Shown: piece after piece, positions 1-10,983 of the stretch
Layout of the letters: each line of letters begins with the position of its first letter
How positions within the stretch are numbered: the stretch's first letter is position 1
From: Mercurialis annua
Lineage: Eukaryota; Streptophyta; Magnoliopsida; Malpighiales; Euphorbiaceae
Reading direction: 5' to 3'
DNA length: 64,000 bases
Assembly (NCBI RefSeq): GCF_937616625.2
Contig: NC_065571.1
Location: 17,486,501 to 17,550,500, forward strand
Notes under the pieces: generated by a model
What the model was told of the DNA's origin: nothing
The model's database searches: none
The model's input: only the letters and a program-made list of their open reading frames with translations
Made by a program: the position numbers and the translations under genes

Positions 1-133
1 CCAAAAGTACCCGAGACAGGTGTTGGGACTCTTCCTAGAATCAAGAAGAGAGAAAAGTTAACAAACCTATGCTACTACACAGGAAGGGGCATCGGTCATG
101 GGACTAAGGCCTCTCATGACTCAAACACTTATA

Positions 134-605
134 GGACTACGAGCTTCCAATTGGCAACATCGCAGTACTATGGCTTTCCATTAGTTAAAAATCTTGGGAC
201 TACGGATTCCCATTATTCAAGTACTCAGGGACAACGGGTTCCCACAATTCAAGAACTCCAGGACTACGACTTCCCCTAAACCAAAGGATCATGGGACTAC
301 GACTTCCCACCAGCAAGACAATAGCAAGGGGCAGAAGATTTCTTAAATCAAACAGTGTGGGACTACGGCCTCCCACCATCCAAACATCACAGGACTACGG
401 GTTCACACTGTTCATATATTCCGGGACTACGGGTTCCCAATTATGAAAACATCATCGTCACGGGACTACGGGTTCCCAATCATGGAAATATCTTGGGATC
501 AAGGCTTCCCACGACTCAAACACTCAGGGACTACGGACTCCCAATTACGGAAACATCTCGGGACCGAGGCTTCCCACAATTTGGTCATCACGGGACTACG
601 GGCTC
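134..605 (+). repeat. degenerate minisatellite, period about 33 bp
   Basis: The core GGGACTACGGGTTCCCA recurs in diverged form. GGACTAC-like cores start near 134, 164, 197, 229, 260, 293, 359, 392, 424, 463, 495, 528, 560 and 593, so nearly every step is 30-33 bp (one double step, one of 39). The apparent short reading frames across it are products of the repeat and are not genes. Confidence 0.85.
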
Positions 606-877
606 CTAAACACAACAGAAGACGAAGAATTAGATCACTTTTTGGAAACCAGAAATTTAAATAAGACATCCAGAACACGAAGTGACAATGAAGTTCACCA
701 TAGACAGCAGGCGCAAAGCCTACACCACCCGGAAACACCCAGAGCAGACAACCTACAAGCCAAAAAAACGGGCCACTATGCATGGAAATACTCCCCAGAA
801 ACACCAGGCTCCGAATATCCATCTCTATTCCAACACCAGAACAAGCATCAGACATCAGCTTCAAAAGCAGAAGATAG

Positions 878-1135
878 GGGGGGCATCATGTCTCCACCGG
901 CAAAAGACAAGGGGGCAGCAGGTCTCTGCAAACCAGAAAACAGAGGGGCATCAAGAATCCAACATTAGAAGAACAAGGGACATCAGGTCTTTAACAACAG
1001 AAGAACCGGGGGCATCAGGTCTCCGACAGCAGAACTGGGGACATCAGGTCTTCACCAGCCAGAGAACCAGGGGCATCAGGTCGCTACCAGCCAAATGTCA
1101 GGGGCATCAGGTCTCTACTAGCCGAAAGTCAAGAA
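878..1135 (+). repeat. second minisatellite, period about 32 bp
   Basis: The core GGGGGCATCAGGTCTC recurs about eight times, starting near 881, 912, 945, 976, 1009, 1038, 1071 and 1102. The period almost equals that of the first block, but the motif is unrelated. It is part of the same 3' non-coding region. Confidence 0.8.
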
Positions 1136-1224
1136 ATAGAAGTTTCCCACAAGACAGGAACTCAAACATGTATTCAAAATACACTGTCAATGCAATACGA
1201 CATATACAATACAAGAATGTATAA

Positions 1225-2029
1225 TTAACTCGTTGGAGTTCCACCCTTGTGACAACGACTCAGGGTCGCCATCCTAGCTCCCAAAGAGCATATCAGCATC
1301 GTCCGGAACGTGAAAGCCTGGCACGCCAACTGGAGGCAGCTCACATAGAAGACGGGGTAACACCGGGTCGTCCAAGTAGCTTTGTTAGGGAGCAGATACA
1401 AACCTAGCCACCGTATAACCTCTGTGGTCCGGACAAAGAGCAGGGGGCACGACATCCCTCCCGCGCAGCACAGACAATGGCGGTCCCATGGGAATTATAA
1501 AAGAACTAGGCCGGATCCACCAGCGAAAGACGCGCTTACCCAGAAGCAAGGACCAACAATTAGGGCCATGCATCAGATATCGCATGCCAAATCTCTTAGT
1601 AGTGCCCTGCAGCCAGCGAAGCTAAGTCTCTTCCGGAGGGATGTCCCGCACGAAGGGATCCGCAAAATACTCCAAGTAAGTATACAAGTCAAATATAGTT
1701 TAAACACTAACCAGTTTGTTGTATGTTGTGTACCCCAATACAAGCCAACTCACTCAACTACTCTTTACAAGAAACTCCCAGACTCAAAGTCAGAATATAA
1801 AACATATCCCAGAATCTCAATAGCAGAAAACTTATCTCAGATAAAAGGCCGAAATCCTGAAAGAGTGCCAGACCGAATCACCCAAATCTGAGAAAGGACA
1901 GATTAAAGTGAATAATGATGTATCCACTTTCCCCTGAGGCGTTTATAAGCGCAAGCCTCCCATGGACAGGCTATTTAGGGCCACAGAACCAAAACCAAAA
2001 GGCTCCACAGAAAATTCAAAATAAGCTCC
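1225..2029 (+). other. unassigned, possibly decayed coding segment
   Basis: This stretch is less repetitive and richer in GC than its surroundings. An open plus frame without its own start runs through about 1275-1390 and would encode a charged, coiled-coil-like piece (ERESLARQLEAAH). It could be the relic of an additional retroelement ORF. I recognise no family, and the frame is short. Confidence 0.25.
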
Positions 2030-2365
2030 AGAGCCTTCAAAACAAGCCTTAGAGCTTTCAAAACGAGTAACAGAGGATCAAACAAGTCCTACAGAACGGA
2101 AGTCAGAGAGCGGATGAACAGAAGCCCTTCGGAGGATAAACAGACATATTAGATATACAGTAACCCCAAAGGACGAATAGGCAGAATTCAGCAATACAGA
2201 AACCCCAGACAGAGGACCGGAATTACCCCAAATAAAAGTCAAAAATACAGCCAACCCAAAGGATTCAGACAAGACCCAGAGCCTTCAGACAAGACCAGAG
2301 CCTTCAGATTAGTCCTAGAGTCTTCAGACAAGACCCAGCGCCTTCAGAATAAACCCAAAGAATTA
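2030..2365 (+). repeat. short-period repeat of CAGAGCCTTCA type
   Basis: Variants of AGAGCCTTCAGACAAGACC recur at roughly 22-24-bp spacing. They are clearest at 2276-2345 and more degenerate at 2030-2110. The block lies between the second and fourth minisatellites of the element's 3' region. Confidence 0.6.
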
Positions 2366-2394
2366 GGGAATAGGCCCAGAAGACGGGATCCAAA

Positions 2395-2690
2395 AGAGTC
2401 AGACACCTAGATACGGCATAAAGACGCCAAAGAATGGTAGAGAGACACCAAGATACGGCATAACGACGCCAAGGAACGGTAGAGAGACACCAAGATACGA
2501 CAAAAAGACGCCAAAGAACGGTAGAGAGACACCAAAATACGACATAAAGACGCCGAACCACGGTAGAGAAACACCGAAACAAGGTAGAGAGACACCATAA
2601 GTGGCAGAAAGACGCCAAAGCCTGATGGAAAACATCAGCATACGGTAGAAAGACACCGAAGCTTGGTAGAAAGACACCAACATCCGTTAA
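2395..2690 (+). repeat. 21-bp minisatellite organised as 42-bp dimers
   Basis: Two alternating 21-bp monomers, GACACCAAGATACGGCATAA-like and GACGCCAAAGAACGGTAGAG-like, form a 42-bp higher-order unit. The GGTAGAGA landmark recurs near 2436, 2479, 2520 and 2562, then at single-monomer spacing (2583, then near 2644 and 2665 in diverged form). Because 21 and 42 are multiples of three, all frames stay open and produce spurious reading frames. Confidence 0.85.
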
Positions 2691-3103
2691 GCGTGGAATA
2701 ATTAACGGAATCCAGACACCTATGCAATATAGGCGGCCTTTGGGACGGCCAAGGGATCCTGTCTGTCTATAAGAAAGTCTAGGACAAGACAATTACCAGG
2801 GTTCGAGCCATCGGACCACTCTCGGGACGGCCGAGAGTTTATAGCTCCATTCCACGGAGCATGCACTCAGGCAGCCCGGGCTCAACGGCAGCTGAGCAAA
2901 CCACTCCCAGCCAGATGCAGAGTAGGCCAGAACCAGAGGTGCATGAAGCCAGAGTCATGCACCACAGCGGGTAATGCTCAGGCTAGGGCATTACCACACC
3001 ACCAGGCGAGCGAGAGCCTCCGACGGTGGGCAGTATCCTTGTCACTCGTCTAACAGCAAGTCTCTTCTCTAGCAAAAATTGACCTACTTCGTCAATTCTC
3101 GTT

Positions 3104-3118
3104 AAAGAGGGGGCAAAC
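3104..3118 (+). other. polypurine tract before an LTR
   Basis: AAAGAGGGGGCAAAC abuts the TGTAGACACC start of the LTR. A purine run immediately 5' of a TG LTR terminus is the plus-strand DNA priming site of LTR retrotransposons and fixes the element's orientation as plus. Confidence 0.7.
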
Positions 3119-5593
3119 TGTAGACACCTATTTTTCGGACAGGTAAAAAGTGATAAGGAACTGAAGCGTCCAATGATGATTTCCAGACAAAACTGTCCAG
3201 GTTACGAGCTTTTGATTTGCTTGCTGGAATCTAAGCAGGCGTAATATGTGTACAGCTGTAAACTTGGAGGATTAAAACGTAATTTGGCGTGAATAGCCCA
3301 TAAAAGTCCAAAGAGATTGTAATCTAAGTCTAGAAATTGGACTAATTGCCATATCTTAGAAGTTTATTGGGCAATTTGCAAGTTCGGCGGACTGAAATTG
3401 ACCTTAACCAAACCCATAGGACCTTAGTAGCCTTTTTTTAGCACTTTTAGGCACAAAAATAGACTATTAGCAATCATTTACTTAGCTAGCAAGTCAAGAT
3501 ACGAATTTAATTAATTAAATAGAGTTTCATGCTAATCTTAACACCTAATAACTTATCCCTTAACAGTTTAAACCCTAGAAGACTCTAACCAAACCCTAGG
3601 TCAACCCTAATCCCTATAAATACAGCCTTAAGCCAGCCTGTGGCAGACAAACCCTAGAAATCAGACACGGTGACACAAACCCTAGAAATCAGACACGGAG
3701 GCACAAAAACCCTAAAATTTACCAGTAGAATTCGGCCACCTGACACACACACACATAAAAATCCAGTCCTGAAAACACTGAACACGTGTTGATTCTCCAA
3801 GAACGCGAGCACTGCACAAATCCGAAGCTGGATTCCGCATCTACTTCATCAGAAAACGAGCCAAGTACCCAGAACGGTACTTCTGAGGACTCTCATTAAA
3901 TTCCTTTGATTTTGCCATAAATATTGCATATATGATTGCCATAATTGCTGTAAATATGTTTAGGTTGCATGTTTAGGTTATTTGCTAATTTTGCCATTAA
4001 AGTAGCTTTAATCAATTAATTCGATGTTTTCTTAATCACCATAAAATTTGATGAAAAAGCATGTTAATCACTGTAATTAGCAATATTTAATGCTCAAAAC
4101 CAGAAAACAATCGATTGAACACCTTAGAATGCATGTTGTAGGTAGATTTTAGCTAATTTTACCTTAAGAAAACCCTAAAAATAGTTGCTGCCCAGGAAAA
4201 TAATTTTTTGTAGATGAGATTTAAACACTTTGAATATGTGTTTTTTGGATTCCTTGTTCGATTTTATGCTGTTTTGACTACTTTTGCATGAAAAAAGGAG
4301 ATAAAACGAGTGAGAACGAAATAAAACAAAACGACCCCTGAAACTGCCGACGAACCGCCACCGCCACCGCCGCCACTGAAGCCGACGGCGCCCCCAGGAT
4401 AAAGTGGCTGCGCCGCCACAATGAACTTCCGGTGCCGCCAGGTTAAACTGATGCCGTGTTCATGGCTCCTCAGCTTCCCAGATTTGCTCACAGATCCTTC
4501 CAGACGCGATCCGAACTTCAAAACGTGTTTTCGGGCCCATCCGCACTCCGAATTAGGCTCAGTTTGATTCCAGAAATATTGTTTTAGTTGTAGGACCTGT
4601 TTGTAATAGTAAATGGGCTTAACCCGATGTTTTTAGGGCCTCGAAGCCCGCTATTATAATCTGCCCAGCCAATCGGGCCCACGAGTCCGAGGCCCAGCGA
4701 ACCAGCAACTTCCAGAGCCGATTCCTGGCTAACCCGAACTCGGAATCGACTCCGGATCGAACTAGTAGAACCGGATCGACGAGACGTACAACTCTCGTGA
4801 CTGACCGAAAGCCCATTCAGACCAGACCGATGGTCAAAACCCGCGCGAGTGTCAGGCACTCAAAGTCAACGAGGTTTAAAAGTATTTCTAACCTTGTATG
4901 TATATCCAACTGCCCCTGAGCATGCTGATACTGTTTACTGCTTTCCAAAAACATCCAAATCCAACAATTAACCGGTTAAAGGACTAATCACTTAAAATTG
5001 GCCCATTAATGCAAATCCAGCCCATCACTTAGACATCGTAGGACTAACATGAAAAAGTAGTAATGGTTGTATAGGTTTTCAAGATCACCTAATAAAATCA
5101 ATCAAATCACGCTTATACATCCGATTTTAGGCTTTGTGCATGTAAAATATCCAGACCAGCCAGACTTATGACTACTTGTTAGAAACCTCTAAGGTTAGAT
5201 GTATGCTCAGGAGTACCTGCTACTTGCCTCAAATGCCAGTCCAGATCGAGTCATATGCGCGTCAAACGTGTTTACTGCTTTCAGCATTGTTTATTTACAG
5301 CTTTCATATCCTGTGAACTGCATATACTGTTGAGATGAGATACAAAACGAATATGTCCAGAAAATAAAGCCGGTAACAGATAAGTCAAGCACATGAGACT
5401 CGGGGAGGTCCACGAACCCTTGTCTTTGGTCCGATGCACGATAGTCTTACCGGAGGCGAGTAAGGCTATCCAGTTGGTTAAAAGGCATTTCCTAGTTGAA
5501 CTAGGTGGCGACTCCATTTTTCAAACCATTTTCAGATCGAGAAGTCAGCCATAAGCCTTGGACGAGCGGCCCCCGAACCCCGCTCCGCTCACA
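3119..5593 (+). mobile_element. LTR (3' LTR) of the plus-strand element
   Basis: The LTR starts TGTAGACACC right after the polypurine tract. It contains a TATA box near 3615 followed by a leader rich in AAACCCTAG. The right end is uncertain. TGGCGACTCC at 5506-5515 looks like a primer-binding site and would end the LTR near 5505, but a CA terminus (CTCACA) also occurs at 5593, where Athila-like sequence begins. Related copies of its 5' half occur at 38819-40020 and, inverted, at 24430-25645. A piece of its 3' half occurs at 25646-26290. Confidence 0.65.
3615..3622 (+). promoter_or_regulatory. TATA box of the LTR promoter
   Basis: TATAAATA lies about 500 bp into the LTR, and a related LTR at 38819 has a TATA-like site in the matching place (near 39354). 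Conservation in two copies supports a U3 promoter on the plus strand. Confidence 0.55.
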
Positions 5594-7875
5594 CCTCCTC
5601 ACACTAAAAACTTGCTTGTCCTCAAGTAAGAGTATGATTATTTATAAACACAAATCTAACTACCTAAGCAATTTTGAACAATTGTCAACAACATTACTCC
5701 CGACCGATGAAAATCACAAATGCAATCGTCTAATGTCAACAACTAAAAGAGATGCAAACAAATGAGAAATGCAATTACAATGACTCATTCTGACGACATT
5801 GAGAATCCTCTTGAATTGGTATCATGTTAACTCAAGACAATCACAAGATTACAATCATTTGCGGGACATGCGATCAATTAGTCTAATAATCGATGGGCAA
5901 GTTATAGCATATCATTCATAAGTATCAAGCATAAGCACAATTTCTCGCAAGATATCACTCTAACACTCAAGTGTTTCAGGTGTGAAAATGAAGCTCACTA
6001 AACATGCAAATTTGACATAAGCTTGCTCTTAGTCCAGGACTCCACTATTTAGCTCGGTAAATGACAACTATTATATGAACTTTAAATGGGTTGTAACTTG
6101 GCTAATGGTTGGGGGTAGGAGAATTTGGATAATTTTGGCTACAACTTGACTTGGAAAACAACATTTTCTATGAAGTTTAAGTAATGAACTAGCTTGTATT
6201 TTTTCGCACAAGTGAACTTTTTCTTTCTTTTATTTGCCTTTCTTTATTTATTTTCTTTTGCTAATTTTGATTGATTTTTTGTTTATTCAAAAAAATTTAT
6301 CTGGTTTTCTTTTTTCTTTTCTTTCAAGGCATTTATTTTCTTTTTCTTTTCAACGCTTGTTAACAGTTTCTTTTTCATCGTCAAGCTAGATTCACATTTC
6401 TTTTCTCAACTTAAGTTGACCAAGTCAAATTGGGGTGTTTAAAGAGGTGAAGTGTGAAAGGGTAAATGTTTGAAATGTGGTAAAAATCAAAGATATGGCT
6501 AAGGCTCAAGGGGTGTAAACTAGGGTAGAAAGGGTAGCCTTTTGAAAGTGGTCTAAAAGAATGGGGTAATCCTAATTCCATAATCATTTAGTTGTCAAAA
6601 ACTCAATCGTATAGTCTCGAACGGACACCGAGCAAGTTCTAGAAATTTCGCATGCAATCAACACTCATCAATAATTAATAAGGCTCAAAACGCTCAAAAT
6701 ATGGTGATGTTATGCCACATGCTTGACTCTTATGAAATCATGTCAATTTACGCCCAAGATTGTCAAAATTAACCAATTTTTACACACATCATGCATCCGC
6801 ATTAGGTAACTTTGATCATGCTCGAGATTCCACAACCAACCATCAGAATTCACAATAATCTCATCAAAACATGTCATACAAATTGCATTTCATTAGGCAA
6901 GGTAGCACGGAAACGGAAACGGGAAACGGAAACGATACGAAACGGACACGGGGAAACGAAAGTTTATCAAAATGAAGGACACGAAACGTGAGGGAAACGT
7001 GTAAATAACAAAAATATAGGGATATATTTATAAAAATATTATTTAAATATTTATGATAATTAACAAAATAATTCATTTTAATATACTAAATATTTAAAAT
7101 TTTATAAATATATAAAAAAATAATATAATTCAACACAAATAAGTATATTTGATGTATTGTGGGCAATGCGAATGTAAAATTTATTGCTAACTAGTTAGAT
7201 TTTTTTATTTGTGGGTAATAATTTCAATTTTTTTTACAAATTTTAATTTTTATTATTTACAGAAACGGCCCGAAACGTTTCGTACGGGTGTCCAAGAGTT
7301 TCCGGTTTCCGAAACGTTTCTGAAACGGGAAACGCAACTTTATCGAAGTTCCCGTGCTTCTTAAGGCAAGCATCAATATTTAATTGTTTAAACTAGAAAA
7401 TGCATTTAAGACATTCATTGACCGGGAGATAACCATTAATGACAAAATTTCAAAACTACGCCTAAAACATTAAAATGACAAGTAAAAATTTAAAAATAAG
7501 AGCCCTCCTCACACTATTTATTAATATAATCTATTCTAATTTATTTAATCAGTTATTTATTATTTTTATTATTTTTCTTCTTTCCCCACCCCCCACTTGA
7601 AAAGAATGCATTGTTCTCAATGTAAATAAAAGTGCACCAAAAGAAGAAGAATAATAAAAATTCTTCTCTTTTTAGGATTGCAGCAAAATTTTCCCACAGA
7701 GCTGCTATCCGCATTTGACTGATAACAATGCCTGCTTTTGAGCACATGGTGGTGGGCTGGACAACAAATAAAAGCTAAAGAGAACTTGTTAAAATAACAT
7801 AAAAAAGATGAAATGAAAAGTGCTACATAACATAAGATACTAATAAGTCCTAAAGCAAACTAAAACATAAGATAA
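5594..7875 (-). other. 3' untranslated region of the Athila-like element
   Basis: There are no genes here. On the minus strand two purine-rich, GAGGACAA-type tracts occur, one near 5594-5635 and one near 7575-7615 (GTGGGGGGTGGGG). Such tracts precede the 3' LTR in Athila-type elements. A 13-bp direct repeat, CCTCCTCACACTA, is at 5594-5606 and 7504-7516. A miniature inverted-repeat element is nested at 6902-7360. The rest is AT-rich, with pyrimidine-rich runs on the plus strand at 6220-6370. Confidence 0.5.
6902..7360. mobile_element. miniature inverted-repeat element (hAT-like)
   Basis: The ends are imperfect inverted repeats: GTAGCACGGAAAC at the left and GTTCCCGTGCTTC at the right. The subterminal parts are full of GGAAACG/CGTTTCC motifs in opposite orientation, and the centre is AT-rich and non-coding. 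The flanks TTAGGCAAG (ending 6901) and TTAAGGCAAG (7361-7370) are near-identical, consistent with a target duplication of about 8 bp. The class is inferred; it encodes nothing. Confidence 0.6.
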
Positions 7876-9126
7876 CTAATAAGTGCGAAAACAACATAAA
7901 ACAGCAAACTCAAACACTGCCTCCTCTGCGAGATTGAGATCCTCTACGAAATTCATCCATCGCCTCTCGGTTGGTTTGCACGTCCTGCTCAATCCGACGA
8001 ACCGCTGCCCGTGTGTCTCTGCTACGTCAGTCTCAATCCGATCAACAACTGCCTGAGCATCTCCTACGTCCCTCTGAACATTCTGACAGATACGAGTCAG
8101 ACGTCTAAGTAAAGTGCGCAATGGAACACGTGCTCTGGCAGGAGGTGGCACTGGTATATCAACTGGAACTGCTGGAGGAACAAGTGGATCGAAAACTGGA
8201 GGTGGTGGAACTTTTTCTGCCGGAACAGGATGAGCCTGAATATTTCGCCAAACGCCTTGAATTTTCTGAAAATTGAGGCGTTCGATGGTCTCATAAGTAA
8301 TCATGTCACGACGCTCCGTGACTCTGGTTTCGCCAGTCGGAATCCCTACTCGAGCCCTCTGAAGAATTCTGCTAATCAAAATTGGAAAAACCAATGCTTT
8401 TTCCTTGAACCGTGCAGGATCAAAAATATGGCCCATAATAATGGTAGCAAGAGGTATCCCTTGAACCCGACCTGGAAAACCAAACAACATCCTATCCATC
8501 CAATATAAATCAGTCACTCGTACCTCGTTCAGCCTGCTAGCTTTAGGTGAAACGTTGAAAGAAAAAAGATAAGCAAACAACCGCGGACGAAGCTCCAAAT
8601 TCTTAACTAGAAAACATCTCATTCCCCGCTTTGTTGCCCAGTCAATATGGAACTTATGCTTGGCAACATCCACACTCCATTCCTTGTCACTGATAATGTC
8701 CTTCCTAAAGGCATGAAGCGCAAGGCATCCTTCTTCTTGAACCGGTAGCTCAAACATTTCATTCAACAAATCCATCGAAATGTTGATTTGTCGACCACGC
8801 ACAAAACTCTCGATGACAGTCACCTTTGCTTGATCCTTATATTGGACATTAGCATAGAATTCCCGCACTAAAGTTGGGTAATACTCACCATTAAGGTCAA
8901 GTATTTTAGCCCAACCCAAGCTAGCAAAAGCATCTCTGATTTCAAACTCTGCATCAACCTCTCGATGAACCGTCTTCTCAAGAATCGTTGTGCTTGACGC
9001 ACTTGAGTCGAACCAGTCACTGTTTTCTGATGTCAGAAATCTGCTAGAGTCATGAGGAGCACCCTTTCATTTCCTCTGTGCTTGTTTCCCTCTCGAAGTC
9101 CCAGCTGCAGTCGATTTCTGAGTCAT
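7876..9126 (-). pseudogene. env-position ORF with putative plant transposon protein domain
   Basis: It begins at an ATG (9126-9124) six bases after a good splice-acceptor-like site. The frame carries an in-frame TGA at codon 20 (9069-9067) and is open again from residue 70 (8919) to 7876. The protein part beginning near GWAKILDLNGEYYP resembles the domain (PF20167-type) found in the ORF downstream of integrase in Athila elements, including the conserved block around DRMLFGFPGR. A proline-rich stretch (PPPPVFDPLVPPAVPVDIPV) follows, and the C-terminus looks frameshifted. Function is unknown. It is not an established envelope protein. Confidence 0.65.
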
Positions 9127-9132
9127 TTTGCC

Positions 9133-9616
9133 CTGAAATATTTACAGAATTTACAAAACAAAAAAAAAATCCACCAACACTAACAACAATCAACAATCTA
9201 TTTACAAGAAACCTACAATATCTCACAAACTCACATTTGTTACCATCAAATTGCTTTAAAACTACATGCCAACATTATTTATTTGTATTTGACAAATTCT
9301 ATTGTATTAAGTCTAAATGATGAGCAAAAAGTGTGTGGGTGAATCCTATTAGATTACAAGAAATGATCAAAACTTCTATCAACATTAGAAATTTAATTTA
9401 TTCAATTTCCCCAAATTTCAATTACTAAGGTTCTAACTAATTTTTTTGTTATTTTGTTAATTTGATGCAATCTAAGGTTATGAAGCTTTAAATTACATGT
9501 TGGTATTGTTTATTGAAGCTAATTACACTATATACAAGCAAAAATTTCATCTAATATTCTCTTAAATGCCAAAATTCGAATTTGAAAGTTCAAAGATGAA
9601 AGTGAAATAAAAATAC
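9133..9616 (-). other. predicted 5'-UTR intron of the env-position ORF
   Basis: On the minus strand a donor (CAAG/GTATTTTT) at 9616 and an acceptor (TATTTCAG/GGCAAA) at 9133 bracket 484 bp of AT-rich sequence. The ATG of the downstream ORF follows six bases after the acceptor. This fits expression from a spliced RNA, but it is prediction from consensus sites only. Confidence 0.35.
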
Positions 9617-9799
9617 CTTGAACTTGAAATGGAGGAGCAATGTGTTAGTTGGAGAGATGATTAATGTACCAAGTGAAAAAGGAATGCAATGACGTATCTT
9701 TGTTTCCCCCCCCCCCCCCCAAATTTGATGTTTTGAATTTTGAAAGAGTTATGAAGAAGAAAAAGATGAAATGCCAAAAATAAGGGAAAAAAACGTGAA

Positions 9800-9950
9800 C
9801 AGATCATCAGCCGGTCCTTGGCCGGCCTTCGATCGTGGGTCGGCTGAAGGTCTGTTTCAGCTTCCAATTTTATTTTTTTTCGTTTCAATTAATTGGCCGG
9901 TGCTTGGCCGGCCTGACTACGGGGGCCGGCTGAGCACCGGATGACCTGCT
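9800..9950 (+). repeat. GC-rich GGCCGG/CCGGCC inverted-motif cluster
   Basis: In an AT-rich context this short block holds many copies of GGCCGGC, GGTCGGCTGAAGG and CCGGTCCTTGG in both orientations. It is a clear relative of the cluster in the same element's 5' LTR (23886-23942): both contain CGTGGGYCGGCTGAAGG. It lies on the 5' side of the env-position ORF and its predicted leader intron. A C-run of about 16 bases follows at 9705-9720. Confidence 0.6.
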
Positions 9951-10232
9951 GTGCCGAATTTTTAGAATTAAAAAAAAATTATTTTTATTTATTTTGAAAA
10001 CAAAATTTAATAAACATAATAAAAATGTAATTAAAGCAAAAATAAGGTACAATACATGATTAACACATGAAATTGTGGGCTATTTATTCTAACTTTATTC
10101 AATGAAACGACATAAAACATAGAAAATAAAAAACAAGAACAACACACACGGATCATAAAAATAAAACACAAATAACGGACACACATTACTAACTCATCCT
10201 AGCCCACAATATTATCTCGAACCAAAATTTCC

Positions 10233-10981
10233 CTAGAAAGCATTTTTAGGCCTCATGCAAAATTGTTTCCTAGGGCGTCCAACTTTCCCGATACAGATAA
10301 TTCTTGGGCGACCCCTAGCTCGAACCATTTCTCCAAAAGAATCATCCGCTTCATAGGGTTCCATGACCTCATTATTCCCCATGTAAAATGCTCGCTGCTT
10401 CTCTACCTCGTCCTCAAAGAGTTTGCGCATAGCTCGTCTAGTTGCCTCCTTAGCCCCCTCATCATCCGAAATTTCAATACGGTTCAAAAAGCAACCCGAG
10501 CGGAAGAAAAAATCCCCCGGAGTAGAAGAGTCAGTGGAAGAGTCAGTGGAAGGAGAAGAAGTGTATGGAGGGGAGCTCATTCCCAAAAGAGAATGTTCTT
10601 TCTCCTTAGGTTTAGGAGTTTCAACTTGGAATAGCTCCTCCGGACCCTCTTCACCCTCATCCTCTTCCGGATCTTCCTCGGATTCGCTATCCGAATCTTT
10701 CTCAGATTCATCATCTGTATCCTTCTCGGATTCGTCATCCATCTCATCATTGGGTGGTATTGGTTGAAATAGTTGATCCTCGTAGTCTACAGGTTCATAT
10801 ACACCTTCTGGAATCCAAGGTTCAAGTTCCTCAGGCCACTGATATGCCTCAAGTGGTTCTAACTCGTGGTAGGGATCACTTAGAAACTCGTAAGATGAAC
10901 TTCGTACTCATAGGATGGAGCTTCGTACTCATCCTCGGTGTCTGAATGAGTAGCGGATGAGTAATCGGAATAATAACCCAT
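10233..10981 (-). pseudogene. acidic ORF between integrase and env-position ORF
   Basis: It starts at ATG 10981-10979. About 29 codons in, near 10893, one base appears to be missing, and the frame continues without stops to 10233. The product is strongly acidic (runs such as ESEEDPEEDEGEEGPEE), then Ser/Thr-rich (STDSSTDSSTPGD), and ends in a basic RGRPRIICIGKVGRPRK segment resembling an AT-hook-like GRP pair. I do not recognise a family. The neighbours place it in the Athila-type 3' coding region. The frameshift makes it a likely pseudogene. Confidence 0.45.
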
Positions 10982-10983
10982 GA

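Larger units (their letters stand above)
1..3118 (+). mobile_element. 3' internal end of a plus-strand LTR retrotransposon
   Basis: This stretch lies directly upstream of a polypurine tract and a plus-strand LTR, so it is the 3' internal part of an element whose body lies before the window. It has no convincing long coding frame. It holds four separate minisatellite blocks (about 134-600, 881-1130, 2030-2365 and 2395-2690). Tandem repeats between pol and the 3' LTR are known in Tat/Ogre-lineage plant elements, so that lineage is my inference, but no protein domain here proves it. Confidence 0.55.

Noticed and set aside
134..605. Regular spacing resembling a CRISPR array
   Set aside because: The repeat units are diverged, spacers are not unique, and the context is a plant retroelement. 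It is a minisatellite.
355..1224. Plus-strand frames across the first minisatellites
   Set aside because: They follow the 33-bp and 32-bp repeats and lack any conserved domain.
2304..2792. Minus-strand frame of 162 codons with repeated FGVFLSYLGVSLP-type words
   Set aside because: It is an open frame through a 21-bp repeat, whose length keeps all frames open. No gene context.
4264..4859. Minus-strand frames in the 3119 LTR with a GGGGGGG-rich part
   Set aside because: They lie in the GCC-rich part of the LTR, the related LTR at 25646 does not keep the frame, and no family is recognised.
7553..7747. Minus frame of 64 codons ending in Lys/Asn
   Set aside because: It lies across the purine-rich tract of the Athila 3' region and has no similarity.
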